Shown here piece by piece: positions 10,330-21,200 of a DNA stretch of 64,000 nt. Source of the stretch: Zerene cesonia (Eukaryota; Arthropoda; Insecta; Lepidoptera; Pieridae); NCBI RefSeq assembly GCF_012273895.1, contig NC_052126.1, positions 3,547,218-3,611,217 of the forward strand, given 5' to 3'. The notes under the pieces are model-generated. The model saw only the letters and a program-made list of their open reading frames with translations, had not been told where the DNA came from and searched no databases. The translations under genes and the position numbers were made by a program. Within the stretch, counting starts at the first letter, position 1; the number at the start of each line of letters is the position of its first letter.

Positions 10330-13300
10330 TCATCGTAACTCCAAGGCCACTTCAAAGCCGTCAATTGCTTTCATCATAATGTCGAACTTCACTCGTATTT
10401 TTGGCACGGGACTGCTTTCCGGTTCGCCTGTTACACGGTAACGCCGCAAAATTGTTGATAGGGCTGTTTTAATGGATATCATCGCGTACTGGTAACCTGG
10501 AAGAGATTGTCGGACTGGGAAAAGGTATACCATAGCTTTTTTTTTAATGTCATAGCGGGCAACTGAGCTGGTGGCTCGCCGATGGTAAGCGATCACCACC
10601 GCCCATGAACATTCGCAAAGGTGGCTCTGCGAATGCGCTGCCCGCTTTTATGGGGTAAGTGAAATGGAAAGGATTAATGACAGGATAGAAGGAATGGACT
10701 GGGAAGGATGAGGAAAAGGAAATGGTCTCATATATAGCAAATTTATGCTCCATTAGTACTATACACATATGCTATAGAAGCTATATTTGCTTACCGGTTT
10801 GTTATAATTACTGTACAAATCTGAATGCGGTTAACAGTTTTTATACTTTATAGTAAATGAGAAAATGTTAATGTGAAATATTATAAATGTGAAAGTTTTA
10901 TTGTTTCGAAGTTTTTATCTCGATTAAATGCTCCCTTGCGATAAAACAGAAAATTGAATGTCCGGGCGGACCTGGGACGAGGATCTAGTTTATAAATAAA
11001 GTTCACTTACCAAGACAATTCCGTGGTCCATAACTGAATGGTATATAAGCGCAGGGGTGCATTTCTTTTATCTCATCTGTTAAGAACCGGTCGGGGTCAA
11101 AGCTTTCGGCATCCGGACCCCAAACATTCGGATTTCTATGTAGACCATAAATGCTTACTGTTACACCAGCTCCTTTGGGAATTGTAATGTCTTTATCTAA
11201 AAATAATAGGTAATAATAAGAAAGAATATAAAAAAAAATATTGATCCATTCCTTACATAAACATTTTATATGTGGCTTCAATTCTTGAAACAAAAACTTA
11301 TAACTATGGACACTAGTAGTATTTATTAGTAGTACTATCTAAACTAGGCCGAGCCTGTATCTTAGATGACAGTATCTTCCCACTATGTACTTAATTTAAT
11401 TTAGTACAATATATCAAAACAGTATATCGCGAAATATATAGGTATAATATTAGATTACCGTTAATTACTATAAGGTATATTTATATTCTGTCTGCATCGT
11501 TAATTTTTTCAATAATAAATATTTAGGCTTATTGGACCTAACAATACTGTAGTACCATAATATAATAATATAAACGTGATTTTTTTTACTTACATTTAAA
11601 TATCAAATATGTATTTATGATGCACGAAGTGTAACTATGAAGACCCAGAGAGCTATACATAGAAAAACAACAGCGTTTACCGTACAATAGTAAGAATTTG
11701 CCTTTCACTTACGTAGCGGAAAGTCTTCAGTTGCGGTTCTTATGATGAAAGGCACCGGTGGGAATAATCTTATGGTCTCTTTTATAACGCTCTCTAAGTA
11801 TTTTAGTTTTGGTAGATCATCCTTTTCCAGAAGGCGTTCTGAATCTCCAAAGACTTCAAAGATTCTGGACACAAGATAAGTAATTAATATATGTACCAGT
11901 ATATAAGCATATTATACACCATTTAAAATATTTCAACATACGCCAAAGAATGACAGGATTATTTTAGGAACCTATTTACAGAGGGGGTGCTAACACAGCC
12001 TTGTACAGTTGGTCAGCTCCTTGTAATGGAAACAGAGTATAATGAACTTATAATGTGTACGTGTAGGAAAAAGAAGATCAAATATATAGGTACATACTCT
12101 TCGAAAACTTTCTGTTGTATCTCTGGATATTTTGCAAGAAGTTTAAGGGTGAAACACATCGAGACAGCTGAAGTGTCGGTTGCTGCCACAATAAATGTCA
12201 ATACCTCTTCACGCAGCTCAGTATTGCTATAATAGTGACCACCACCATGATTTATTAAGATATCAAGGAAAGTTATTTCTTGGTTTTGTAGTTGATCTAA
12301 AATTGGTAACATTTACATATGAGACGGATCTTATTCCTCCTTTCTTTAGGCATGGATTGAATAGTAAACAACCTTACCTGTTATGTGGTAATCGTTTTCT
12401 ATTCGTTTTTGTAGTGCATTCCTCTTTTCTATTACCTTCAAATTAGAATTATTTTGATATGAATATATAAGATATGTGATAAAAATTAAGGATGCCTTTA
12501 AAGATGCAACATTAATACCTCGTCAGTGAAGTCGTGTATGATTTTAGTTGCTTGCATTAGTTTTTGATACTGAGGAAACAATTTGTATAACCAATCTGTC
12601 TTGAGCCAGGGTTGAAACATTCTCTCGCAGCAGTATCGCATTGCGTCATTGGTTGCTATTAAAAAGGCGTTGTCGTGGTTATCTTGAGAATTTAACGGGA
12701 CGCCCATTCCTGTTTCTATAAGAAGGGAGTATAGAGAAGTTAAGTATGTATTGTATATGTATTATTTACGAAAGCAGTTATCGCACTGTAAAAATTTTAA
12801 ATTAAAATGAATAGGCGTTAAAAATAATTTCACGTGGATATTATAGCAGGAATTTTTAGGTTTCGAGTTTGCTTTATAACCGAGAACTAGGTTTGTTCTA
12901 TGCAATGCATTGAGCGGCTAGCATTTTTGTGATAATGCCTTTTGTATATTCAATTGTTATTTATTCTATTTATTCATGGTCATTTAATACTGTACCCATA
13001 ACAGAGTCTAAATTGTACGCGTTAATTTGTAGCCAAATCTTAAATCTGCCAGCGCCTGCCATCGGCTTCAGTAAATCAGCTAATTTGTTACTTTGCCTTG
13101 CGAAAATTTTGACAAAGTTGGCGATGACCTTTGGACTGAATGCTGGTATTGCAATTTTACGACGCGGTCTCCAAACTGACACTGAAATAGAAACATTAAG
13201 AAATAAATACCTGCTCGTAGACACAGTCATTGCTTTAATTAAACTCCAGTGGGTAAAAGTGGGGTTAGTTTGAATATTGTATATTGCATGACATATCGAA

Positions 13301-14317
13301 AGGAATTTAAAATATTGTACATAAAATATACGTAATGTATTATTTATAGATTAACGTACCAGGTGCAAAGATCATAGCATTACCAATGACTGGTTTTGTG
13401 AAGCGAATCAAATCGTCCTTCTCTAACATATTTCTTAATACTTTTTCTGCGAATGTTGGCTCTGTAATCACTGAAAATGCATAAAACATAGATGGAAGTT
13501 ATTGAAGTGATACTTTTTATGAGAAGGTAAACCGCTTCGTTTTTTTTTTATTTTATTCATAAAGGTACCTTACAGCTGTTTATAAGAAATTATTAATATA
13601 TTTATAAATTATGAGATACGCCAATTAAAAGGCACACCAATAACTGAAAAATTGTGTGACATAAACTATGCAAAAACTACAACTACAACTTCCCTTATAT
13701 AAAATAAAGAGTTCAAGGTAAACTTAAATACAATTACTTATTTACACAATATAACTAATACAATAACATTAAGGATGAGTAAGGAACAGTTATATAACGC
13801 GTTATGGCGAGTCTAGCTGGCTTCCCTTTCTCCGTCTAAGAATTTATGATTTTTTCCGAGTCTTTTTTTATTTTATAGCCATATAAATCATTATTGCAAT
13901 AATATCAACCATTTAATTCATTTCAATCTAGAATATTTCTGTTAAGTATTGTTATTTAAATCTAATTCATAAGAAACTCGATACTCACTGTAGTAATATA
14001 TGAAAGGTCCAAGCGACGACAGCAATACTCCACCTCGCTTGGTTGTTACTTGACTATAATGTATCAATTTCTTTATAATCACTACGAAATATTTTCCATC
14101 GTTATAATCAATTCATCACTGTATAGTATAGAAACTTGATAAAGTACAAAAAATACGCACGTTCCGGACTTATCAAGAAATATAAAGAACTTCCAAAATA
14201 CGGAATGTCGTCTTTACATCCTCCCGCTTTGTTAACCGTTGTACATATTTGTCTTTTATAACGATATATACACATAAATAAGATCAGTAATAAGCAAGAG
14301 AATAACATCACAGCCAT
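10330..14317 (-). CDS. Cytochrome P450, CYP4 clan, complete
   Basis: Membrane-anchored haem monooxygenase of 499 residues, expected in the ER and using NADPH-P450 reductase. Ten exons with consistent phases: 14161-14317, 13989-14081, 13360-13470, 12996-13181, 12519-12709, 12378-12435, 12098-12296, 11713-11864, 11011-11196, 10330-10496. Residues 1-20 form the hydrophobic anchor. W124 begins the C-helix WRPRRK. The I-helix oxygen-binding motif is AATDT at 303-307, the K-helix ExxR is E361-R364, FDPDRF is at 415-420, and the haem loop FSYGPRNCLG has ligand C443. Length and motif order are normal. The start at 14317 puts the anchor at the N-terminus; an in-frame ATG at 14383 would add 22 residues. 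Lepidopteran CYP340/CYP341-type proteins are the likely relatives, often linked to diet or xenobiotics, but the subfamily and substrate cannot be fixed here. After CLG it has Tyr-Gln where Gln-Lys-like pairs are common. Confidence 0.93.
10535..10730 (+). repeat. Dispersed repeat in the last P450 intron
   Basis: Head of the same family (ATGTCATAGCGGGCAACTGA, GGTAAGCGATCACCACCGCC) with a GAAAAGGAAATGG-type body. Confidence 0.6.
10913..10993 (+). mobile_element. Interspersed repeat fragment
   Basis: Carries CGATTAAATGCTCCCTTG, then TCCGGGCGGACCTGGGACGA and an end ATCTAGTTT. A longer copy with the same end lies at 60226-60433. Confidence 0.5.
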
Positions 14318-14677
14318 TTCTAAAAATGGTACTGTCTCTGTATAATTATAAATTTGTAATGAAACCTTATGCAATCTTGGCACACTTTTATGTTTATGGT
14401 CTGATAATAAAAAGGACCATTTGTGTGTCGATGTTTTTTTAATTGAAAATGCTGTTGGATAGCGATTCTTCTCGCGAGGTGAAAATTATTGATTTGAAAT
14501 TTAGGCTGTTTGTAATGTAACGTATTATTGTATTTTAACCGACGTTTTATTATAATTTAACGCATTATTTTAATTGAATGCCTACTGACGTCAAATCGTT
14601 ATATGGGAATATATTTCAGGTGTTTCTGCCCTAACCTGATCCTAATTGCTCAAGCCTAATTTTCTAGAATATAATAT

Positions 14678-14714
14678 ATAGAATCTGTGTTTAGGGGTCA
14701 AACACAGATTCTAT
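14678..14714. other. Perfect 15-bp hairpin
   Basis: ATAGAATCTGTGTTT and its exact reverse complement are separated by a loop of seven bases (AGGGGTC). It lies about 360 bases upstream of the P450 start codon. Confidence 0.8.
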
Positions 14715-15318
14715 TTACGAGTACTTCATTATTATTTGTATATTTTAACCGTCACCTTAATCCATCTTGTACTTTTTTAATAAACGAAATGTTTCGACAG
14801 GTAACATTATGTTATGTCGGGACGTGAGATCCCCATGGTACTTAAAGTCCTAAAGTGGCGTCCGGCTTAACGCGAGATAGATTATGAGCTAAGTGCATTA
14901 ACAATTTTACAGTGATTATGTCACACACATGTGACACATTAACTTGTGGTCATCCCAAATCATCATATCCTATAGTATTTTTCTCTTTCCTTTGAAATTT
15001 GTACCTAGTTGTAGTTTATATCTTCGGGTCTTATGATTTCCGTCACTTTATATTTTTATTGTGTCTTTAGCTTTTTAGTACATTAATTTTTGCAATATTT
15101 TAATGTGATATATCTACAAAAATAAATATAATATAATTCGGTTTTAAGCTATCAACTAGCTGAACCACGGACGTCCTGTCTTCGCGTGATCTGTAAAACG
15201 CTGGAAGGTTAAACTCTGACGATAACAATATAAGCATTAGCGGACTCGGTGCAGTCATTGTGATTCAATGCACATTTTGCTAAATTAATTATTGTATGCC
15301 TAATCGATAGTTAGGTGT

Positions 15319-15487
15319 ATTATAAACCTGAAGATTTTTTTTTGTTTGTTTGTTTGAACGCACTAATCTCAGGAAATACTGGTCCGATTTGAAAAAATAT
15401 TCAAGTGTTAGATAGCCCATTTATTGAGGAAGGCTATAGGCTATATTATAAGTATCATGGGCGAAGCCAGAGCGGACCGCTGGTTCT
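15319..15487 (+). mobile_element. Family C repeat
   Basis: Family C carries a run of TTTG/TTTGAACGCACTAATCTCAG, then GGAAGGCTATAGGCTATA and an end close to GGGCGAAGCC plus GCGGACCGCT. About 160 bases, no coding frame. Other copies: 33588-33716, 55249-55416, 62309-62468 (all reverse) and a short one at 54291-54350. Confidence 0.6.
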
Positions 15488-16027
15488 AACTATACGACCA
15501 GCAACCTTTTCCTCACCCACTCGAGTCTATTCTTTTATTCCCGCCGTAAATCCTGTCCTAAACCCTTATCTCTATTAATAAATAGATTCTTATACATATG
15601 GTAGGTACATTCACGCAGTTAATTAAACACATTAACGCGCACAACATTGTTGCGATAAATTAATAATGCTAGTGTTTTATAGCCATTCTGATAATTGATT
15701 TTACGTTTTTATTTTTATTCAATTTAGCGCACCGTCTATTTCATTTTTACAACTGTTCACAGGTGATAATGTAAATAGCGGGGTAATTAAAGTTCATTGT
15801 AGTTGCTGAGTTTTACATTATTTGTAGTCACACACTGTCAGGCTTCAGAAATTAAAATGATTATTTGATATTGTAGAAAAGAAAGCATTTTGGCTTGTGT
15901 ACGATACACATTTTTTTTATTCTTATACACATGTGATTCAATTGTTTTGCAATGTTATATTGTGGCTTATGTATTAACTCTTTACCTTCAGTGGATTGTA
16001 TATAACTGTTATGTAATAATCAATAAT

Positions 16028-16264
16028 TTATTGCAAAAAAAGGATTGATGTACGTACAAAGCCTAACCTAGGTTTAAGAATTTTCTTTCGAATATTCACG
16101 CTCGGATCCCTCGATGTGAACATTTTTATGTTTCGAGTTGGTCCGTTCGCCCTTGTGAGACATTTAATCCTTCTAGAAACTTCATTGGAATAAGTACTAA
16201 CATTTAATGATGCATCCCAAAAACATTTCTTTGCACCCACAGCCAAGCCATATTCTCCAGACAT
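16028..16264 (-). CDS. Open frame of 78 codons, unknown
   Basis: Single open frame beginning MSGEYGLAVG, basic overall (many Lys/Arg) and without a signal peptide or membrane segment. It lies about 90 bases beyond the poly(A) signal of Kazal copy 4 on the same strand. I recognise no family. Its base composition is richer than the surroundings, so it could be a short gene, an exon, or a repeat fragment. Confidence 0.2.
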   Translation of the reverse strand: MSGEYGLAVGAKKCFWDASLNVSTYSNEVSRRIKCLTRANGPTRNIKMFTSRDPSVNIRKKILKPRLGFVRTSILFLQ

Positions 16265-16344
16265 TATTTCGTATCAGTGTCACGTTATAACAAAACTCTG
16301 TTAATATTAAATAAAAGACCATGTTAAGGAGAGTAAAACAATTG

Positions 16345-16350
16345 TTTATT
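16345..16350 (-). terminator. Poly(A) signal, Kazal copy 4
   Basis: AATAAA on the minus strand beginning one base after the TAA stop at 16352-16354. Confidence 0.5.
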
Positions 16351-16351
16351 G

Positions 16352-17121
16352 TTACAATAGATTTTGTGGTTTTAGATAACTATAGGGGTCATAGTTTGGG
16401 TCATAGTTCGGGTTATAGTTCGGGTTATAGAACGGATAGTAGGGATAGGGATACGGGTACTGATTGTAGGGATAAAAATTATTATTATTAGTCGTTAGCA
16501 TGCTTATGAGGTCCTCGCATGTTCCTCTATAGAGAACTTGTAATGTTCTGCCGCCCGGCCCCGAGCAGTGCATGTCGCATTCACTCGGGTATGTCTTTAA
16601 GTTGCTTGCGCATACGGGAGGCGCTGGCCCGCAGCCGCATAGCGGCCTAAGCTCTGCATCGACGAACAGGAACGTCGCTAAAATTCAATAAGGATATGTT
16701 AGTTCTGTTTCACAATGCGTTAGTGGGACTGAATGTATGAGCGTGGAGAAATTAAAGAGAGTTTTAAACCAAACTGCCCATTTTCCTCATGATCACGGAA
16801 CCACATGTCTGCTTTAAGTAGATATTGTACAGAGCTGATATTCTGAGTGTATTCTCGGGCGCTCCATACAAAATACATTTTATGTTACTCATTGGGAAAA
16901 GAATTGAGAAAAAAAACTAGGTATACTAGCTCAACTGTACACTTAATATTATAATGAAGAAACTTTTGTAATTTGAATGACTGAATGTTTCACGACGTTC
17001 GAAATTCGAATAATTTTGTTAATAGTGCCGCCAAATTAGATAAATGATAAGAGGCTTATTCATACGAAAAGAAATAATAAAGGCGTTCATACTTACCAAA
17101 CAATACTACTAAAATCTTCAT
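16352..17121 (-). CDS. Kazal-type secreted peptide with Tyr/Pro/Asn-rich tail, copy 4
   Basis: Diverged member of the series, 116 residues, exons 17097-17121 and 16352-16677, with GTAAGT donor, TTTTAG acceptor and the same phase-1 intron position. The signal peptide is MKILVVLF plus ATFLFVDA. The Kazal part reads CGCGPAPPVC, then ASNLKTY, ECDMHC and a late cysteine in YRGTC, again with 6 residues between cysteines 2 and 3. Unlike the others it continues for about 50 residues: a short acidic stretch, four Asn, then a run of Tyr-Pro and Asn-Pro-Asn-Tyr units ending in KPQNLL. The tail suggests an extended, possibly cross-linked or adhesive segment (inference). A poly(A) signal (AATAAA, 16345-16350) follows the stop almost directly, so the 3' UTR should be very short. 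Confidence 0.83.
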
Positions 17122-17173
17122 TTTATGACTATGAAGTATCACGGCAAACTGATCGATCATCAGGGAGGCTGAC

Positions 17174-17179
17174 TTTATA
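17174..17179 (-). promoter_or_regulatory. TATA box of Kazal copy 4
   Basis: TATAAA within CGTATATAAAGTC on the minus strand, 53 bases before the ATG. The upstream block of copies 1-3 is not recognisable here. Confidence 0.5.
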
Positions 17180-18238
17180 TACGTTTATCGATTTTTAATT
17201 TAAAAATTATATGTTAAATTTAATAATATAGTATATTAAGGGCAGTTTGAAAAATTGATTTTTCATAGACATAAAATATATTTTTATTAAAAGGTTATTT
17301 ATATCTTTATCTGTGGCTTTAGGTACGGTATGTTTATGTGTTATTCACGTTATGACATAAAAATTGATTGTAATATATTACTTAATTCAACTTTTACCAG
17401 CTGTAATGGAAGTTTATTTTGAGAAATTTAGATAAAACGCATACCGATGTTCGTATATCATTTGAGGTTTATGGGAGTTTAATTAGGCCAGGATTTTAAG
17501 GAGCATAATAAATAAATTTTAGAAGCTGACAGTCATAACAACAGTAAACAGCGGGTGCCTTCTAGGGACGCGCTCCGTCTAAGAGCACGTGTTGGCTTAC
17601 CAGCAGGCGTGATCGTGGTCAAGCGCTTCCCTTGTGTCCGTTAAAAAAATGCATATTCACAAACACAAACCATTTATTTATTCAATTAGACTTATTATAG
17701 GAGCACTTTTGATTAGTCACAACATGTATTTTACGCTTTTCATATGTAATTACAGCTTCACTGGAAACCGGTTATAGTAAAAAGCCTACTATCCTACTAA
17801 TATTATAAATGCGAAAGTTTGTAAGGATGTGTGTGCGTTTGTTGCTCTTTCACGCAAAAACTACTGAACCGATTACAATTACATTTGATACGTAGACAGC
17901 TGGACAACTGGAATAACATATCGGCAACTTTTTATCCCGATATTCCTACGGGATACGGACTTACGCGGGTAAAACTGCGGGGCGCAGCAAGTATTTCATA
18001 AATTCTTCTTTTCGATTTTGATTTTGACACCCATTTAACGGACAGATTTAATGAAAACTCCCTACACTCATCAATGATTGGTGATAATACAATAATTTCA
18101 TGAGTTGATCTTGCTATCCTGATTGGGAACGCCACGTTTAATTAATTACCTTACGTATACTCTGTGTATGAGCACGTTAGACAATAGTTGATTCCATCAT
18201 TCATGTGTGATTTTAGTTCTTTTATCATTTTCTTATAG
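17180..18238. other. Region between Kazal copy 4 and the first visible SMC4 exon
   Basis: Holds a short GC-richer repeat (17540-17640), the family A copy at 17785-17993 and a decayed repeat at 18015-18110. No exon for the SMC4 N-terminal head, including the GxxGxGKS Walker A motif, was found here or anywhere else upstream in the window. Confidence 0.6.
17785..17993 (+). mobile_element. Family A repeat (Helitron-like)
   Basis: Forward copy between Kazal copy 4 and the first visible SMC4 exon. Confidence 0.7.
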
Positions 18239-21200
18239 GAAGGAGAGAGCTACACGGTCGTGCCGAACAGCGAGATTGTGGTATCCAGGACAGCGTTCAA
18301 AGACAACTCGTCATTCTATAATTTAAACGGAAGGCGGGTTCAGTTCAAGGAGGTAGCGAAGATGCTGCGGTCCCATGGCATTGATTTGGATCACAATCGG
18401 TTTCTTATATTGCAAGTATGTGTTTTGATTGTGTATGTTTCATTATTGTTGATGAGATGCGTTAGACTGTCTGTGAACGATTGAACAGTTAGAATTTTCA
18501 GCCTAATTAAGCTTTTTTTGGGGTTTTTTACCTAAAACTTTCGTCATTTGGGCCTATTTTAAAATCTCAATTGTTACCTCCCAACTCGCGGCCTTTGATT
18601 GTATTGTTTTTTTTTTTTAGTAAACGAATGTTTATAGTAAAAGTTATAGAACAAGCTAATGTTTACAAAAACCTATAGCACTTTGTTAATATCGTATTTT
18701 GTTTAGGGTGAAGTGGAACAGATAGCCATGATGAAACCAAAGGCGCAAACGGAGCACGAATCGGGAATGTTAGAATACTTGGAAGATATCATCGGAACAT
18801 CGAGATATAAGGTGAAGATTGGTTTCTAATTTCATACATGTCAGGTTATAAACAGAAAGGAAAATTCCACTTGGCCGTCATTTTTTCTCCATACGGTATT
18901 TTCCTTTGTTAACCCGGGGTAAATAACAAAATATATCATCTCTATCGAACAGGAATGATGCAGTTTTTAACTAGAGAAAGAGTGTTCAAATAGATTCGAG
19001 TTCGAGAACCATAAGAGTTAATGTTTTATTTAGAAATAACATAAATTAATCCTGAGTCTTGAGAAGTAATTCTGGTTTTGTTTTCATTTTGCAATGAATT
19101 AAACAAAATGTATGCTGAAGTCAAACCAATAGATCTTAAGAGATTTTATAATACCTTCTTTTTATTATTTAAAGAACATAAGTTATTCGTAAACAGTAAT
19201 CCATTATGTAAATACGCAAATAGACTTAAGGTCTCTTTTTTCCTTAACATTTCTTAAATTCCCATAAAATATCTATGTAACATGTTATCCACATACAGGA
19301 ACCAATTGAAAAGCTAGCCGTCAAAGTAGAAGAATACAGCGAAATGAGAAAGGAGAAGTTGAACAGAGTGCGTCTCGTCGAACAAGAGAAGCAGAGACTG
19401 GAACAGCCGATGAGGGAGGCTGTGGAATTAGTGGAACTCACTAATACCGCTGTGCGAACTAGGAATGTGCTCTTGCAGAAGTATATGTAAGTAATCTGTG
19501 TATAAAAGAGTGTTTGTTACCACCGGTTATAACTCAAGAACGGCTCAACGGATTTTGATGATGTTTTTTAAATTTGGAAACGTATATCCGAACGGACTCT
19601 GGGCAAGCCTTTAGACAGACACAAAAATAAAAATGCCTATATGGAATAAGGACCATATGGGCATATTTTGTATACCTATAGTATTTAATTTTGGACTAGC
19701 TAGGGGGAAACCCTATGACGTATTAAAGCAATACTTGTTCCAGTGTGGGAAAAAGATAGACCTATTGTAGGAAAGGTGTTCGATTAAATGGTAAACGTAT
19801 TTTTATTATGTCCCCTTTAATTATAATTTTTCTTGTTAATAGAACCTATTATGTCTTCTGGATGTATTGTCCCCCTAAATTGTACTGATTGTCATAATAT
19901 TAATTGTAATATATTTATGACAGATAACTGTACACTCCTAATAAGCATTTATATATATAAACACTGTCAAAAAAGCAAATAATAATACATATATAAAAAA
20001 TGTATTTTTAAAGGCATTTAAATTGTATTACAGCCACGAAACTAATAAAATAATAGAGAGCAAGAAAAAAGAATTGGACGAATTGAAGGAGAATTTGGGC
20101 AAAATAGACGAGAAGCTGGCGGAAATCAAACAGCAGCTGCGTGACAAGACTACGGAACTGAAGCATGGAACGCAGTGAGTCATTGTTTCTTTTCTGGTTT
20201 TGATAGGTGTAATGATTTTTTCTGTTCTTTAAATATTTGTGATTTGTAAATCATTTGTATGCTATGAAACTAAAAACTAAATATTAAATGTATAATATAA
20301 ATATATCGAGAATGATATGTATAGACATACTGGAATCTTAGTATCCCATTTAAATTATGTTGAATATAAATATATTGGAATTGAGTTTACTTTCTCATAA
20401 CTCAGTCAAAAATGTTTATATTTTACTAGCTGCACCCGGCAAACGCTGTTCTGCCTTACTCTTATCGTTTAGTGGTATGAAAAATAGATGTTAGCCGATT
20501 CTCAGACCTACCCAATATGCTTACCAAATTTCAGAGGAATCGGTCAAGCCGTTTCGGAGGAGTATAGAGACTAACATTGTGACACGAGAATTTTATATAT
20601 AAGATTTAAAAAACACATTGCTTATACATATAGCTTAACTGGTGCCTATCCTAGGTAACTGAATAGCCTGTACTTTTAAGTCACCAGACCCTCACTACTC
20701 AATTTATTGGACCACATCCCCACTGCATTTTTTTTTTAAGAGAATAAAAAAAAAGAAATACAAAACACTGATATAATAAAAAGTATATATTTAGGTACAT
20801 TAGATTTGGAACGCTGTCTTAAAAACGCAGTTGGCAAGAAACTCTATAATCATATTCGTTCATATGTAGATATTAAATTATTTTCTTTTAATTTTACACA
20901 AAAATTTAAGAAATGTATATGCATTCAGACAATTCGACGACATGCAGAAGAAAAAGGACGAAATCGGTGAAAAGTTGCAAATGTCGAAACGTAAGTTGGT
21001 GTCCGTGCAAGCGGATAACACGCAAGCGAACAAGAAAAAGGGAAATCTAGAGGAGCTGCTGAAGAACGAAAGGGGAAAACTTATCGAATTGGAATTGGTG
21101 AGATTTTGCTAATCCTACTATCCTACTATCCTACTAATCCTATCCTACTAATATTATAAATGCGAAAGTTTGTAAGGATGTGTGTGTGTTTGTTGCTCTT

